Notes: generated by a model from the letters alone, not told the origin. Shown: positions 12,580 through 22,962, counted from the first letter of the stretch. The stretch: 36,000 bases of DNA from Symbiodinium natans (GCA_905221605.1 CAJNDS010002772.1:171501-207500); one strand, 5' to 3'. Translations and numbers: made by a program.

Positions 12580-13496
12580 ATTTCAAGCTCAGGCGCTTCG
12601 CCGACCACATTGCCGAAGGCAAGAATTCCAAGGATCATCAATATCGAGCCAACCAGCCTTCAAGTCATGGAATGGTACATGTACAGTCATTCACATCTAT
12701 CTGGCCCCATGACGTCCCATGTCACATGTCGGAGAGCAGATTGGCGCCTTCCCATTCTCGACTTGGGGGTGTAGTCTCCGAAGCCAACTGTGGAAAAGGT
12801 GATGACCCCCATATACAAGGCTTGTTCGACACTTAATTGCGTGCCACCACTCGCGATGCAAGCATCCTCTTTGCATCCCTCAATTAGAGTTGCTCCATAC
12901 GAGCAGGTGCAACCCTCGAAGTACGCAAAATACACTACCCAGATAGCAAGGAAGAATAGGTAGATGGCGATGGACTGCCCCAGCTGTGATGAAGATACCG
13001 ATGAATCGACCGAACATAGTCCATCATCCGAGTTGTCGCTGTTGACCAAGGTCGTTTTGACCAGGCTGAGGGACTGTCGCAAGCGACTTTCTGAGGCATC
13101 CAGAAAGGACGCAGCCAATCCCGTCACGATACTTGCAACAAGCACGGTCCCTATTAACACGTAGATTGTCAAAAACACCATGCCACTCCCATGGGGAGGA
13201 ATATCACCATAGCCGACAGTGGTGACAATCTGGATAATCACATAGAAGCATGTCACAAAACTCCAGTTCTCGTAACCGGATAGTACGCTCACCCCGAGCA
13301 AGATGTATCCAACAAGGGCCACCATGTTGACCTTCATAGGGTGTCGCACATAGAGTGGGAGGTCTTCCTCAAGCTCCTGCAGTGCAGATTGGATTACCCA
13401 TGATTCCCAAGCCCTGCCCCAACACGCCCCAACCTCATGAATCAGGCTTTGCTCAGGGCTGCGGACGGAGCTCCACTGAAGCTTTGGGGTTCGCAA
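12580..13496 (-). CDS. Two-pore-domain K+ channel, partial
   Basis: Membrane potassium channel subunit, expected to dimerise because each chain has two pore loops. Counting from the Met at 13496: TM1 about residues 58-73, first pore with filter TVGYGD (93-98), TM2 about 106-130, a Ser-rich cytoplasmic loop, TM3 about 176-194, second pore with filter TVGFGD (236-241). After a 90-bp intron (12658-12747) the next exon supplies TM4 (LVGSILMILGILAFGNVVGE). Known K2P/TPK channels have this TM-P-TM-TM-P-TM order. Four Cys (196, 198, 208, 213) lie between TM3 and the second pore. The true exon start may be at about 13376, after a CTGCAG acceptor, so the N-terminus before ELEEDLP is uncertain. The 3' end is not found: the frame runs open into the GT-rich array and the 12580 border is approximate. 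No EF-hand is visible. Confidence 0.88.
12658..12747 (-). other. 90-bp GC-AG intron in K+ channel gene
   Basis: On the minus strand the exon ends ATGGGAAG and the intron starts GCGCCA; the intron ends CTTGAAG and the next exon starts GCTGGTTGG. Removing it joins MGR to LVGSIL and restores TM4 in frame, while reading through gives a non-channel tail and a TGA. The same AAGGC occurs at both exon-intron borders. GC donors and short border repeats are known features of dinoflagellate introns. Confidence 0.75.
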
Positions 13497-14850
13497 CCAT
13501 ATTGGGATCTCCCCAACATCTTTGAAAGTACGTGTTCAGCAAAGGAGTGGACATCATTCCGAATAAGCCACCTACACATTAAGGAGCTGCATAGGACAAC
13601 AGGACGGCGATCTTCTACAATGATCTGACGATGCTCTCAAGCCAACGTGGCTCAAATCTGTGCCGCCGAAGCTCCTCGTCCGATGAAGCATAACCAACCC
13701 CGCCAACGTCCAGCAGCTCGCGGGCCTGAACCACGGCATCATCGTCGTGAAAAAAGCTTGAGCAAGTGGTCAAGAAAACACAGCACACCACATGTTATAC
13801 ATTGCCATGCTTTGACGGAGACTCGGCTCCTCCGCCTTTGCCATGCTACCCGGCGGACGTTTGCAGGTGCAGAGTGCTACACCGAGACACTTTCCTGCTG
13901 AACCCTGCGAGCCATCGTGAAGCGCTGCATGGCCTGCAACCTGCCTGAAACACACTAGAAGCGATGCACCGCACCAGACAATGTGCGAGCACGCATGAAC
14001 ATGTGCATGACAGCTAACAGCATGGCTAAAGCACATGCCACGCTAACCGCAGAGATGTGCTGGATGACAGTGCGCACAGTGCTTGCCCATACAACAGATA
14101 CAAGATCTGGTTGGTATAGGTGCGCAAGAGATGTCACGCTGAAGAGTGGACGCCCGAGGCTGTGCAAAGATGCATTAAGCTCCTGACCATTTGCAATGCT
14201 GTAAAATCTGTAAACAACCCTTAGGCCAGAAAGCGAAGATTTGCATTTTTGCGCCTCTTTGTGCTCAACTGGCAGAAGTGACAGAAGGGCCCACCAGGTG
14301 TCGTGAGCCCGGTTGTCAGTCACCGTCTAAGAACATGATCAACATGCATATGATTCCGCGCCGTGGCCTCTGCCACACGCAGAGCAAACAAGCCATTTGA
14401 TTCTTTGATCTTCCACGATGCCTCGGCCGAAAGGTGGCTTTAGTCCGACACATCCGCAGCCAGGCTTCCCACGCATTCTCGACACGTAAGAGCCTGCCTT
14501 GAAGTGCTGGTCATTGGCTGATCATAAGCTGTCAGCAGCAGGCCGACGGTCCCTGTCACATTTCAAACATTTCATTCAGAAGCCGTTGCTGAAAGCCTTG
14601 AGCGACATGATCCGATTCACTGGGACCTCGGCTCGATGTCAGCGCGCAGTGCTGTCACAGAGCTTTGGAGTTCCGCCTGGTACACAGACTCACGGGAAGC
14701 TTCGATGTGGCACTGGACCCGCCGTCTGCCTGCTTGTTGAGGACTTCCTCCAAAGCCTGCTGCACACCAACGCCCCTTTCATGACCCATGTTGCAAATCG
14801 ACTTTTTAAAAGCAAACCGCCTCAAAGCTTACGATTCGGGTAACCTGTTT
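13497..14850. other. Gene-less stretch
   Basis: Frames of 60-122 residues on both strands without recognisable features. Upstream exons of the K+ channel gene (minus strand) could lie here, but I cannot point to one. Around 13626-13655 a CTCTCAAG followed by a GTGGCTCAAA sequence recalls spliced-leader remnants, but the match is too poor to call. Confidence 0.35.
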
Positions 14851-15186
14851 TTACTTCCCATCGCTCCTGCCCCGGGAAAAGGCCCAGTTAAAAACGCCCA
14901 GCCGCAAGGGTAGCTTGCATTGCGGCTTTGCAACAATGATTCGATCTCGCGTGATTGGCCCAAAAACCGTGGGTTTGCGGGCCTTGCCTAGAAAACATTG
15001 TATAATCCCACAAGGAATAGACCTGAACACGACCTGTACGCACCAGTGAATTCCCAACAAATCTGCCATATACGCAAGCAAGAAATCTCGTGTGTCGCAG
15101 GCTCGCAGGTCGTCGGTAAAGGGTTCTTTTTGTGCTTTTCCGGACAGGGTGTCACCCGTGCAACAAAGACCGGGTTGGGTAAACAC
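14851..15186 (-). CDS. Anonymous ORF, possible exon
   Basis: A minus-strand frame of up to 111 residues that I do not recognise. Its middle (FTDDLRACDTRDFLLAYMAD, then a hydrophobic LGIHWCVQVVF part) has balanced composition, unlike neighbouring frames. No domain, repeat or splice border could be fixed. It may be a chance frame. Confidence 0.2.
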   Translation of the reverse strand: MFTQPGLCCTGDTLSGKAQKEPFTDDLRACDTRDFLLAYMADLLGIHWCVQVVFRSIPCGIIQCFLGKARKPTVFGPITRDRIIVAKPQCKLPLRLGVFNWAFSRGRSDGK

Positions 15187-17140
15187 ATGGTTTCAAGGCC
15201 CATGCAGGGGAAGCATCCCAGCCATCAGTCGGAGCGGTACCCATTCCAGAGCGTCGGGAGGCACCCAATGCACTCATTCACTGATTCCTTCCTGCTCCCC
15301 CATTCGAGCGGTTGGGACTCACCTTTGAGCTGGACACCTCCGGAACAGAGGCCTTTGGGACAGCTCTGAGTTCCGGGAGGGGCTTGGCTTGCCCCAGCAA
15401 GGTCGACCTAAACCTGCCACTAGTGGTGCAGTTCCTGGCAAGGGCCGATACCACCGTCGCAAAAGCGTGAATGACAACGGACTACGGCATCCATCCGGAT
15501 CGTAAACCGCCGCAAAAGGCATCATAGAAAACGGGAAACAGCATGAAAGTTGGAAAATCCTGGCCCTGTTCGGTACGCAGACATGGGTGGCGTTAGATCG
15601 GTTCGGCGATCAGCTCTCAGCATCTAGTAATTATTGGCACCTGAGTGGCCCGTGAAGCCTCGGAAAAGGCTGATTTCGCACGGAAAGCCTTAAGGTCCCT
15701 GAACACCTGCTATGAAATCTGAAAGAGGAACGGCATGGAGGAACAGCACGCACACAGAATGCGACAACATTGACTCACGACACACAGCACCGAGCCAAAA
15801 GGATTTTCAGCGAGCTCTGGAAACAGCCTGGCGTCCCTGAGCCAGCTCAGCTTGCAGAACCTTGGCAAACAGTTTTGCTGGCGGGATCTTGGTCTTGTCA
15901 CTGTCCCATCCAGGTCGTGCCCCTGCACCAGGTACCTTGTTCTCGCCTCGAACTTGCTCCAGCTCCTGGACACAGGATAGCCGGGATAGTTGAAAAAACT
16001 CCAGAGCTGAACAAACTGAGCACCGAATCATCTTGCCTGAGATCGCCTGCGCCACTCATGAAGGGCATCCTGTGCCTCACGCACTTGTCGCAGCGCATAT
16101 CACGGTAGACATCCTAAGCATCCTCAGACTGCTCTGCCTGCGCAGCCATGCTTCGACGCTCCTAGCAGGGTGTAGCATATCAGGCTCATCATCTCATCCG
16201 TTTTGTTCTCGTTACTACTTACCACGGCAAGAAGCTTATAGTCTGTCTGTCGTCGCGGCCCTGCTGAGGAAGAACAAGCAGAAGTCGCTAGGGCTCCTCT
16301 TCTGCCAAAGCTGCCAATTCTGGCCGTCCTGACATGACGCCACCGAAATCACGTGGCCTGACTGACGACGCTGTGAGAAGAAAGGACAGCATGACAGTTG
16401 ACAGTTGTCCTTGGACGATGGATATCGCCCGGCGAAGGGCGTCAATGTAAGGCATTACCTGCAAACAATTCCACACAGAATCATTGTGCTCTTCTTCTCG
16501 AGATCCACCGGGCGCACGCAAATCAAAATCAAAAACACCTCTTTATCCAGCCAGGAATGGAAAAGAGTGCAGAGCGGCTGTCTGTGACGAGCGTGTGCCA
16601 TGTTTTTCTGGCCATTTTACCCCCTGTCGTGTGTGTGAGAAAGACCAGATGCAGAATCCAATGCCCACGCCCGAAACGATTTAATAGTCTATCTCCTGTG
16701 CGATAGATATCACAAGATATAGAACCCGACGTCAGAAATAACTCGTAGCATATTGCAAGAGATGTGTCCGATTTCCTCAGCTTCGGCGGTCCAATACGAA
16801 AATAGACCGATAAGACTTTGCAAAAGAAGCCGCAACCGTTTTGTGCTGGCCGCCCTGGCCGCGCAAAGGCCAAACTTGTACTATATGATGAATACGCTCA
16901 TAAGTCCTACAAGAAGGGGCAATCGCGAGTGCGATTCCTTTTTATGATTGGCACTATGACTGCCTACGCTATGAAATGGGTCTGCGAACCTGTGGGTGGA
17001 GTCGGAAGTATGGAGGTGTGCAGCATTCTTCTTTGTCAGCTTCACGCCTTTAGTACTTCAGTAGATAAAAGCTAGGCATGTGCTGAATCTCCGGCAGGGA
17101 AAAGGAAGGTGATTGTGTTTTTGGATTGAGACATTTAAAG
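15187..17140. other. Gene-less stretch
   Basis: Many frames of 60-114 residues on both strands, none with recognisable motifs. No tandem arrays. The minus-strand frame at 16529-16873 is the longest but shows no family features. Confidence 0.4.
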
Positions 17141-17143
17141 AGT

Positions 17144-17280
17144 TTTAGGGTTTAGGGCTTTTGGGGGTTGAATTCATTCGGATAATTATTAGGCATTTGG
17201 TATTTTTCGGGTGAGGATTCAGGGTTCGGGCGTTTAGGGTTTGAAATTGGGGGCTTTAGGGGTTTTAGGGCTTTGGGGAT
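17144..17280 (+). repeat. Degenerate TTTAGGG tract
   Basis: TTTTAGGGTTTAGGG at 17143-17157, then scattered TTTAGGG and TTTAGGGG units mixed with GGGTTC and TTTGGGG variants up to about 17280. This is an interstitial, decayed telomere-type repeat, the longest of the three tracts in the window. Confidence 0.65.
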
Positions 17281-17621
17281 CTGGGTGTTTTTTGCCACCC
17301 GCACTGCATGCACTTATGCCCTGGGTCCCTGGGTTGCTTTTTTGCCCATAGCTGAACTGACGGGGCGCTGCCAGAGGCCTGTGTGATCGTACCCACATCA
17401 AAACACCCACCCCCGCCCCGCGCCGTAGGATCAACTAAACAGGTGTCGAAGCTCCTGCTTTTCACACGAGAGGGCACACCCTTCCTGTATACAACCATCA
17501 AGGCTTTCGGGGTCCTGTGCCTCAAAACCAAAAACATAAGCTGCGGTGCTAGGAAGGGAGAAGAGCTTTGCTACTGGTTGCCAATGTTCGTTCAGAGTTG
17601 CTGCTTAGTCGTGAAACGTAG

Positions 17622-17700
17622 CCACATTCCAGTACAATCGCACATTCTGGTAGAATCGCCCGACATTGGCCAACCTATGAAGGCACATTCCGGTACAATC
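17622..17700 (+). repeat. Three 18-bp CACATTCCRGTACAATCG copies
   Basis: Copies at 17623-17640 and 17641-17658 are tandem (the second with a few changes). The third, at 17683-17700, follows a 24-bp spacer. No gene or known element is tied to it. Confidence 0.7.
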
Positions 17701-17725
17701 GCTGCGCTGAGCCCTGGTCTTCCTA

Positions 17726-18338
17726 TCAAGAGTCGGATTCCGCACAGTCGGGTGCCTGAGCCTCCCTTGCTTTTATCGCAACCTTTCGGTACTGTTGCAG
17801 CAAGGCAGCGAAGCTGGGATACACCACGTCGACATGCCTTGAAATTGGGGCCTCGTCCGCATCACACCCTTCAGGCCCTTCAGAGCTGCCATCGTACTGG
17901 GCAAGGAAGCTCAACACCTGGCACGGGCCACGTCGATCTGCTAAGGCTGTCTACTCAGCGGCAAGATGAGGCCTGGTCGATGACCTGCCATTCATCCACT
18001 TGCGGCTCTGGGCCAAGCTCGCCACCTTGCAGCTGGCGACAGCAGTCGGAGCAGGCTGCAGCACATCAATCGAATGCAAGACCATGGCCCTTGCAACATT
18101 GCATTCCACGGCTTCTTCCTTGTCTCACCCTGCCTGGTGTTGCTACGTCGTCCATCATCCCGGCCACGGACACCATTGATGCTGCAAGAACTGCGTTTTC
18201 TAGCCACTTGTCCCACGATAGCTGTACAGCTGTACCGTCCAACATAGCGAATGTAAAAAGTTTCGACACAAATCTGGTCCTACTCTGGGGCATAGTAATT
18301 TCAGTAGCAAAGCAGTGTGCTGAACCGAAAGAAACCAT
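17726..18338 (-). CDS. Candidate multi-exon gene, unknown product
   Basis: I do not recognise the product. Two minus-strand parts look coding. Upstream (about 18290-18160) is FVSKLFTFAMLDGTAVQLSW followed by KWLENAVLAASMVSVAGMMD. Downstream (about 17920-17726) is LSFLAQYDGSSEGPEGCDAD, then VVYPSFAALLQQYRKVAIKA, ending CAESDS and TGA. The downstream part is preceded by a GTGCCAG acceptor-like site, and a GCAAG/GTGGCG donor-like site lies near 18020. The parts are in different frames, so at least one intron or a frameshift is needed. The antisense 324-residue plus-strand frame (17383-18357) is Ser/Pro/His-rich and looks like a shadow. Confidence 0.3.
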
Positions 18339-18875
18339 TCACTCCAAACGAGCATGAGGCCAGGTACGCAAAGCACGGTCACATACAGTATGCACTCCTT
18401 ACGTTGGGAAGCCCTTTGGGTGGAGTTTTTCCTTGGATGTTTTCTCTTCTTTTTTTCTGCGCTAATCCTTATTGGTTTTGGCTCTGTTTCCTTGGCTTTC
18501 CCTAAGAAAAACATCTGTTCCCTTTGTATTGGATTCGGATTTCTTATTGATATTGCTCGAATCCATATCAAATATATGTTTTCTTACTAATTTTAGTCGG
18601 CCGTCGACATATTCTGCTGTAATTTTGGGTATATTGTACTTCAGATTCAGACTACTTTTCATAGGATTCATTGGAAGTCGTACGTAGTTGAGGCAATGTC
18701 AGGACGATACAACACGGGGCTGTTGCGCGGCTCTCCAAAAGACTTCGGGACACTTGTGGACAAGAAGCACCCATCACCCTTATTCACTTTAGGAAAATGG
18801 AAACTAGTTTTGCGGAAATCCTTCCTAATGTGGCTGGTTTGGCCTGAGAAAACCTCTACTCCTGTCTTACAAAAG
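18339..18875. other. T-rich gene-less stretch
   Basis: About 18420-18670 is T-rich, with low-complexity frames on both strands. The minus-strand frame running from about 18840 to 18668 (KTSFHFPKVNKGDGCFLST) has fair composition but no recognisable family. Confidence 0.35.
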
Positions 18876-18942
18876 TGGGCGGGGCCCGGGCGGGGGTTGG
18901 GGGTGGCGTGGCCCCCCCCCCACCCCCGCCGCCCCCGGCCCC
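18876..18942. repeat. G-rich/C-rich imperfect palindrome
   Basis: A G-rich arm (GGGGCCCGGGCGGGGGTTGG onward) is followed directly by a C-rich arm ending CCGCCCCCGGCCCC, forming an imperfect hairpin. Each strand also has runs of three or more G suitable for a quadruplex. Confidence 0.7.
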
Positions 18943-19069
18943 ATGTCCAAACACAACGCTCGCATGACGGGTTATGATTTGAAGCAAGCTTGCACAGCTT
19001 TAAAAAAGCGAAGAAGTCAAAAAGACTCATATGCCCTGACGCAAGTTTGCACATGCACAGCGACAACAG

Positions 19070-19126
19070 TGGGGGGTTGGGGGGGGTGGGTGGTGGGTGG
19101 GTGGGCGGCGGGGAGTGAGGGGGCGC
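19070..19126 (+). repeat. G-run tract, quadruplex-prone
   Basis: Many G runs of three to eight separated by one to four bases (GGGTGGGTGGTGGGTGGGTG-like). It lies about 130 bp from the previous G/C tract. A 13-mer, GCAAGYTTGCACA, occurs twice between them (18983-18995 and 19041-19053). Confidence 0.75.
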
Positions 19127-19638
19127 CCCAGACCCCAATTCAAGGGATGCGCAACCCTCAGGGAAAAGTTGATCCGACTGTGTTGCCGTTGCGGGGGGGA
19201 TGAGATAAAGTAGGCCGAAAGCTAAACTATCTCGGGAACTATCGTGTTTATGAGCAAGAAACCCTGCGGCTTGACGAGAACTCAAGCTTCTTCGCCCATG
19301 TGACCAAGCCTTGGCAATGTACACTCAAAAGCGATCCTCCCAATGTCACATGTCTCTAGCCAACGCTGCGCGCCCTCCAACGCAGGATGCGTCAAGTTAA
19401 GGATTCAATACAGACTGCCGAACAGATATCCAGCGATCATCCAGCACATGTCAAACCGCTCGCAACCTGCTTTCAGGCGTACAGGGGACTCTCCGACAGC
19501 GAATTGCATGCTATTGGCACGAATTTACACAGCCGCCTTGGCTTTGTAGGGCACAGTCGCTAAATGCTTGCATGCGTTGTTCCTCTGCTTGGCCTGCCTG
19601 GGCAAACGCTATTGCTATTGCGTAACCATGGGAGAACA
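19127..19638. other. Gene-less stretch
   Basis: Short frames only; no repeats or RNA genes seen. Confidence 0.4.
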
Positions 19639-19860
19639 TTAGCTGAGCCGGCCATAAGCCTTGGGAAGCGAAGCCTTGCGTGCCCACAGCATTAACAGCG
19701 GGTGTGCTGCACTGCACGAATTCGCAGCAAATCTCTGAACTCTAAACAGAGTAGGCTCTGGTGGAAAATCAACGAAAAGATATTGATCAGTTGTGGACGT
19801 AATCACTGTGTTCGGCTCAAACACCTCTAGCACGGGTTCAAAAAAACATAATAGAATACC
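19639..19860 (-). CDS. Candidate exon, unknown protein
   Basis: A minus-strand frame with a protein-like segment (FEPNTVITSTTDQYLFVDFP, then PEPTLFRVQRFAAN). It is preceded by CCCGTGCTAG, a possible splice acceptor near 19830, and by A/T-rich sequence. CAG sites follow RVQR. I do not recognise the protein. The upstream hydrophobic reading (LLLLFFFSRC) comes from the low-complexity AAT/AAAC tract at 19921-19960 and is not included. Confidence 0.25.
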   Translation of the reverse strand, partial: GILLCFFEPVLEVFEPNTVITSTTDQYLFVDFPPEPTLFRVQRFAANSCSAAHPLLMLWARKASLPKAYGRLS

Positions 19861-20040
19861 AACAACCATCAACAACCATAACTGCAACGATGACGATATG
19901 AATAAACAACCAACACAACGCGAAAAAAAAAATAATAATAATAAACAAACAAACAAAATCAATTGAACAACTATGAGACAACCTGTGACGGGAAACAGCG
20001 ACTGCGAAAAGACACGGGACGGTCTGACAGAGTATGACGG

Positions 20041-20192
20041 GGTATAACCGGGTATGCTCGGTATGCCGGGCATGGTTCTGACCGGGTATGACCGGGCATG
20101 ACGGGGTATGCGCAGGTCTATGCCCAGGTATGACCGGGTATGACCGGGTCTGGCTTACTTGGGCGTACTCGGGCTTACTCGGGCTTACTCGC
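20041..20192 (+). repeat. Degenerate 10-bp array (ACCGGGTATG)n
   Basis: About fifteen units of 10 bp, drifting from ACCGGGTATG through ACGGGGTATG to GCTTACTCGG at the right end. The register stays at 10 bp over most of the tract. Confidence 0.8.
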
Positions 20193-20744
20193 GCAATGAC
20201 TAACTACAAGCAAACAACAACAATCATAACAACAACCAGAAACAGAATTGCAATAACGATAACAGTAGCAAATGACAACATGGCGGCTACTCTTGAACAT
20301 GCGGAGTTTTGAATAAAGAAATGAAAATGCTACACTACCCCCATTAGCAGTTGAGCGCAGGCACTGTTGTTAACAGCGGAAACCTCGGCCCTTATACTTA
20401 GTTAGACAAGACAATACCGTCGAAGAAGCTGTCGAAGAAGTCGAGGGCTGGAAGCCCCACAAGCGCGTCTTTGCCGGTTGAGCCTGGTTTTGGGAAGCCT
20501 AGGAACGGAAGGTATACATTTAAACGCGCGTATAACATGATAATTTGCTACACCTTGGCTGGTGGCCCATGCTGCCTTCCACATGTCTGAAAATTCTGAA
20601 ACTATTCGCCGAAACTACATTTCTTCTTGGAGCACTGCAGGGATCCGGAACTCTCTGAAGCTCTGTCGGAGTCCCCCTCACTCCAGTGATGCTCTGTGGG
20701 ATCTTCTGTGGGATTGTCTGGGGGTGGGCACGCCAGGAACCATA
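20193..20744. other. Gene-less stretch
   Basis: Begins with CAACAAT-rich low-complexity sequence (20205-20280). Beyond that only short frames; nothing recognisable. Confidence 0.4.
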
Positions 20745-20862
20745 TGTATATTATAATATATGTGTATATATATTTTTTTGATTTCATTGTTTATTTATTT
20801 ACTTATTTATTTATCTATTTATATATTTGTTTTAATTTATGTATATGTATATTTATACAAAA
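20745..20862. repeat. AT-rich low-complexity tract
   Basis: ATAT and TTTATTTA units over about 115 bp. It stands out against the roughly 50% GC of the window and may be easily unwound. Confidence 0.85.
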
Positions 20863-21276
20863 TCACGTCCGATAATGACATTTGCTGCGGAGAAAAAACT
20901 GTACACTCTGCATTCAAGCGAAGCTCTCAGTGACAGCGCGTTAGGCGCCGGAGTCTCGCCAACCACGGGCCGCTGCCGTCGTTGGGCCCGTCGCTCTCGT
21001 CTGCTACCTTTCCATGGCTTGCAGGCAAATTCAGGGCGACATCTCGTAAAGAGTTGTGGCATCGGCCTTCATCTCGCTCGTGGCCTCATGGCTTGTCTGC
21101 TTGCGAGCTGTGAGCCGTGGGCGGCTCACTGCCTGCAGAAACACTCCAAAAAAAAGGATTTTCTTCAAAGAAAGCCAGGCAGCGTCAAATAACTACCTGA
21201 AATATTCCAATACAGAGCCCCCGCCTGCCATAAAATGCAAGAAGCTTCCCGAAATAGGCTCGCGATAATCAGTAGC
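20863..21276. other. Gene-less stretch
   Basis: Overlapping frames on both strands (for example 20839-21192 plus), without family features. Confidence 0.4.
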
Positions 21277-21418
21277 GTCAATAGTAGAGGCAGCAGCGGC
21301 AGCTACGACAGCAGCTGCGGCAGAAGCCGCTGCTGCAGCAGCAGCCGCCGCAGCAGCAGCCGCCGCAGCAGCAGCAGCAGCAGCCGCAGCAGCAGCCGCA
21401 GCAGCAGCCGCAGCAACA
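21277..21418. repeat. CAG/CCG trinucleotide array
   Basis: A (GCAGCAGCC)n-like array of about 140 bp. It reads as poly-Ala on the minus strand and poly-Ser/Arg on the plus strand. The minus-strand frame 21193-21513 has non-repetitive ends (YREPISGSFLHFMAGG), but I found no support for a real gene. Confidence 0.85.
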
Positions 21419-21689
21419 GGGACAAAACTTGTAGGTTGCAACGGAGCACCAAACAGAAGTAGACGCGTTTCGGGTTTGCCGCAGTTAAGAGTGATCGGCA
21501 TTAGGCATGGCAATGGTCAGCAGATGTAGGAATTGCCGCCTGCATGAGCCTCCCGCTGCTTACGGCGCGGTTCCCTCTCCGCCTCTCCTATTGCTCGCCT
21601 GAACTTCACTTGCCACTTATCAAGGCGACATTCCGGCAATTGCCGGCCAGAGCCTCACTGCGCTGCTTACGAAGGCAAGATTCCAGCGA

Positions 21690-22075
21690 GGGAGAAAAGC
21701 GAGGGAGGAAAGAGAAAAGGAGAGAAAGGGATAGAAAAGGAGAGAAAAGGAGAGAAAAGGAGAGACAAGGAGAGAAAAGGAGAGAAAAGGAGAGAAAAGG
21801 AGAGAAAAGGAGAGAAAAGGAGAGAAAAGGAGAGAAAAGGAGAGAAAAGGAGAGAGAAGGAGAGAGGGGGAGAGAGGAGAGGGGTAGAGAGGGGTAGCGA
21901 GGGGTAGAGGTAGAGAGGGGAGAGAGGGGGAGAGAGGGGGAGAGAGGCGGAGAGAGTGGCAGAGAGGCGGAGAAGGGGCAGAGAGGAAGAGAGGGAGAGA
22001 TTGAGAGAGGGAGAGAGGGAGAGATGGAGCGAGGGAGAGAGGAGGCAGCGAGGAGGGAGCGAGGAGGAGGGCACG
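21690..22075. repeat. Near-homopurine array (GGAGAGAAAA)n
   Basis: About 385 bp almost purely A/G on the plus strand. The clean part (about 21745-21850) is a 10-bp unit GGAGAGAAAA. It then decays to GGGAGAGAGG-type units with rare C/T. Long homopurine-homopyrimidine mirror-like tracts can form intramolecular triplexes. The translated frames are artificial. Confidence 0.92.
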
Positions 22076-22962
22076 AAAGAGGGTGATCAGCTACCCCGGC
22101 GCCCACCAAATCAGCCACCACTTGCCTCCAAGAGCGCGGAAACGCAAAATGTTCAAACACTATGTTTCAAGAAAAATGCCTCCGCAACGATCTCTCTTGT
22201 TGGGCTATCATACTTTCACAACATCGTAAGTTCTGATAAAGGGCGGGGCCTCGTCCGTCTCACTGGTTTGGACGTCATTGGCCACGTCCAAACACGTCCT
22301 GGGAGCCCATCGTGAGGGAACGGAATACTTTTGATAGCTCCTTTTCTTGCTTGTTTTGGCCGCGCCGCGCCTTTCCCAACTTGCAGGTGGTGGGGGTGGA
22401 GCTTGGCGACTAAGCAGCTCGTCGAACCGAACGACCTGGAAACCAACAGGCCCAAGGATCCAAAACAAAAATGTTCCATGGCCTCCACGCACTCCACGTG
22501 CACGCAGTATTAAATGGTGAGTAGAAGCTGTTCACCACGGGGTATGATGCACTGTTGCCAGTGATGTGTTGGAAAATGCGATTGTTCCGTGCAAAAACAA
22601 ACCGTGCACCGCGCCTTGGTCGGTGCCTCCACTCGAGCACCTTTGCCCATCGCCCCCGTAACATTTGCATTGAATGCCTCCCATGTCTGGTCTGAGGCGC
22701 CGGCAACTTCGATTCTGCTGTTTGTCCCCGTGCAAAGTCATGGTGAGCTCCTCCACGAGTCTGCTGCGTGTCGCTACCCCAAGTAAGCATCTTTCTCCGT
22801 GTGACAGTCTGAACAACATTCGCTACGTCTATGCCTATTCTGCGCGCATCCATGCCGACGCCGTGTGCAAAAACTTTGTCCATACATCTGACGCGCACCT
22901 GTGAGCGACTGTCAAAACCGTCTGGCGGTGCTAATGGACGCAACATGCGGGGTGCAGGCTTT
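22076..22962. other. Gene-less stretch with weak coding-like frame
   Basis: The longest frame is on the minus strand, 22410-22946 (178 residues). It includes KVFAHGVGMDARRIGIDVAN and RGARFVFARNNRIFQHITG, but shows no family features or splice support. A short inverted repeat (TTGGACGT...ACGTCCAA) lies at 22266-22289. Confidence 0.35.

Noticed and set aside
13626-13655. Possible tandem spliced-leader remnants upstream of the K+ channel
   Set aside because: Only about 11 of 15 positions match, and the orientation is opposite to the channel gene; likely chance.
17383-18357. 324-residue plus-strand ORF
   Set aside because: Composition (Ser, Pro, His, Cys) and lack of motifs suggest it is the shadow of the more protein-like minus-strand segments.
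21193-21513. Poly-alanine protein on the minus strand
   Set aside because: Explained by the CAG/CCG array; the non-repetitive ends are too short to support a gene.
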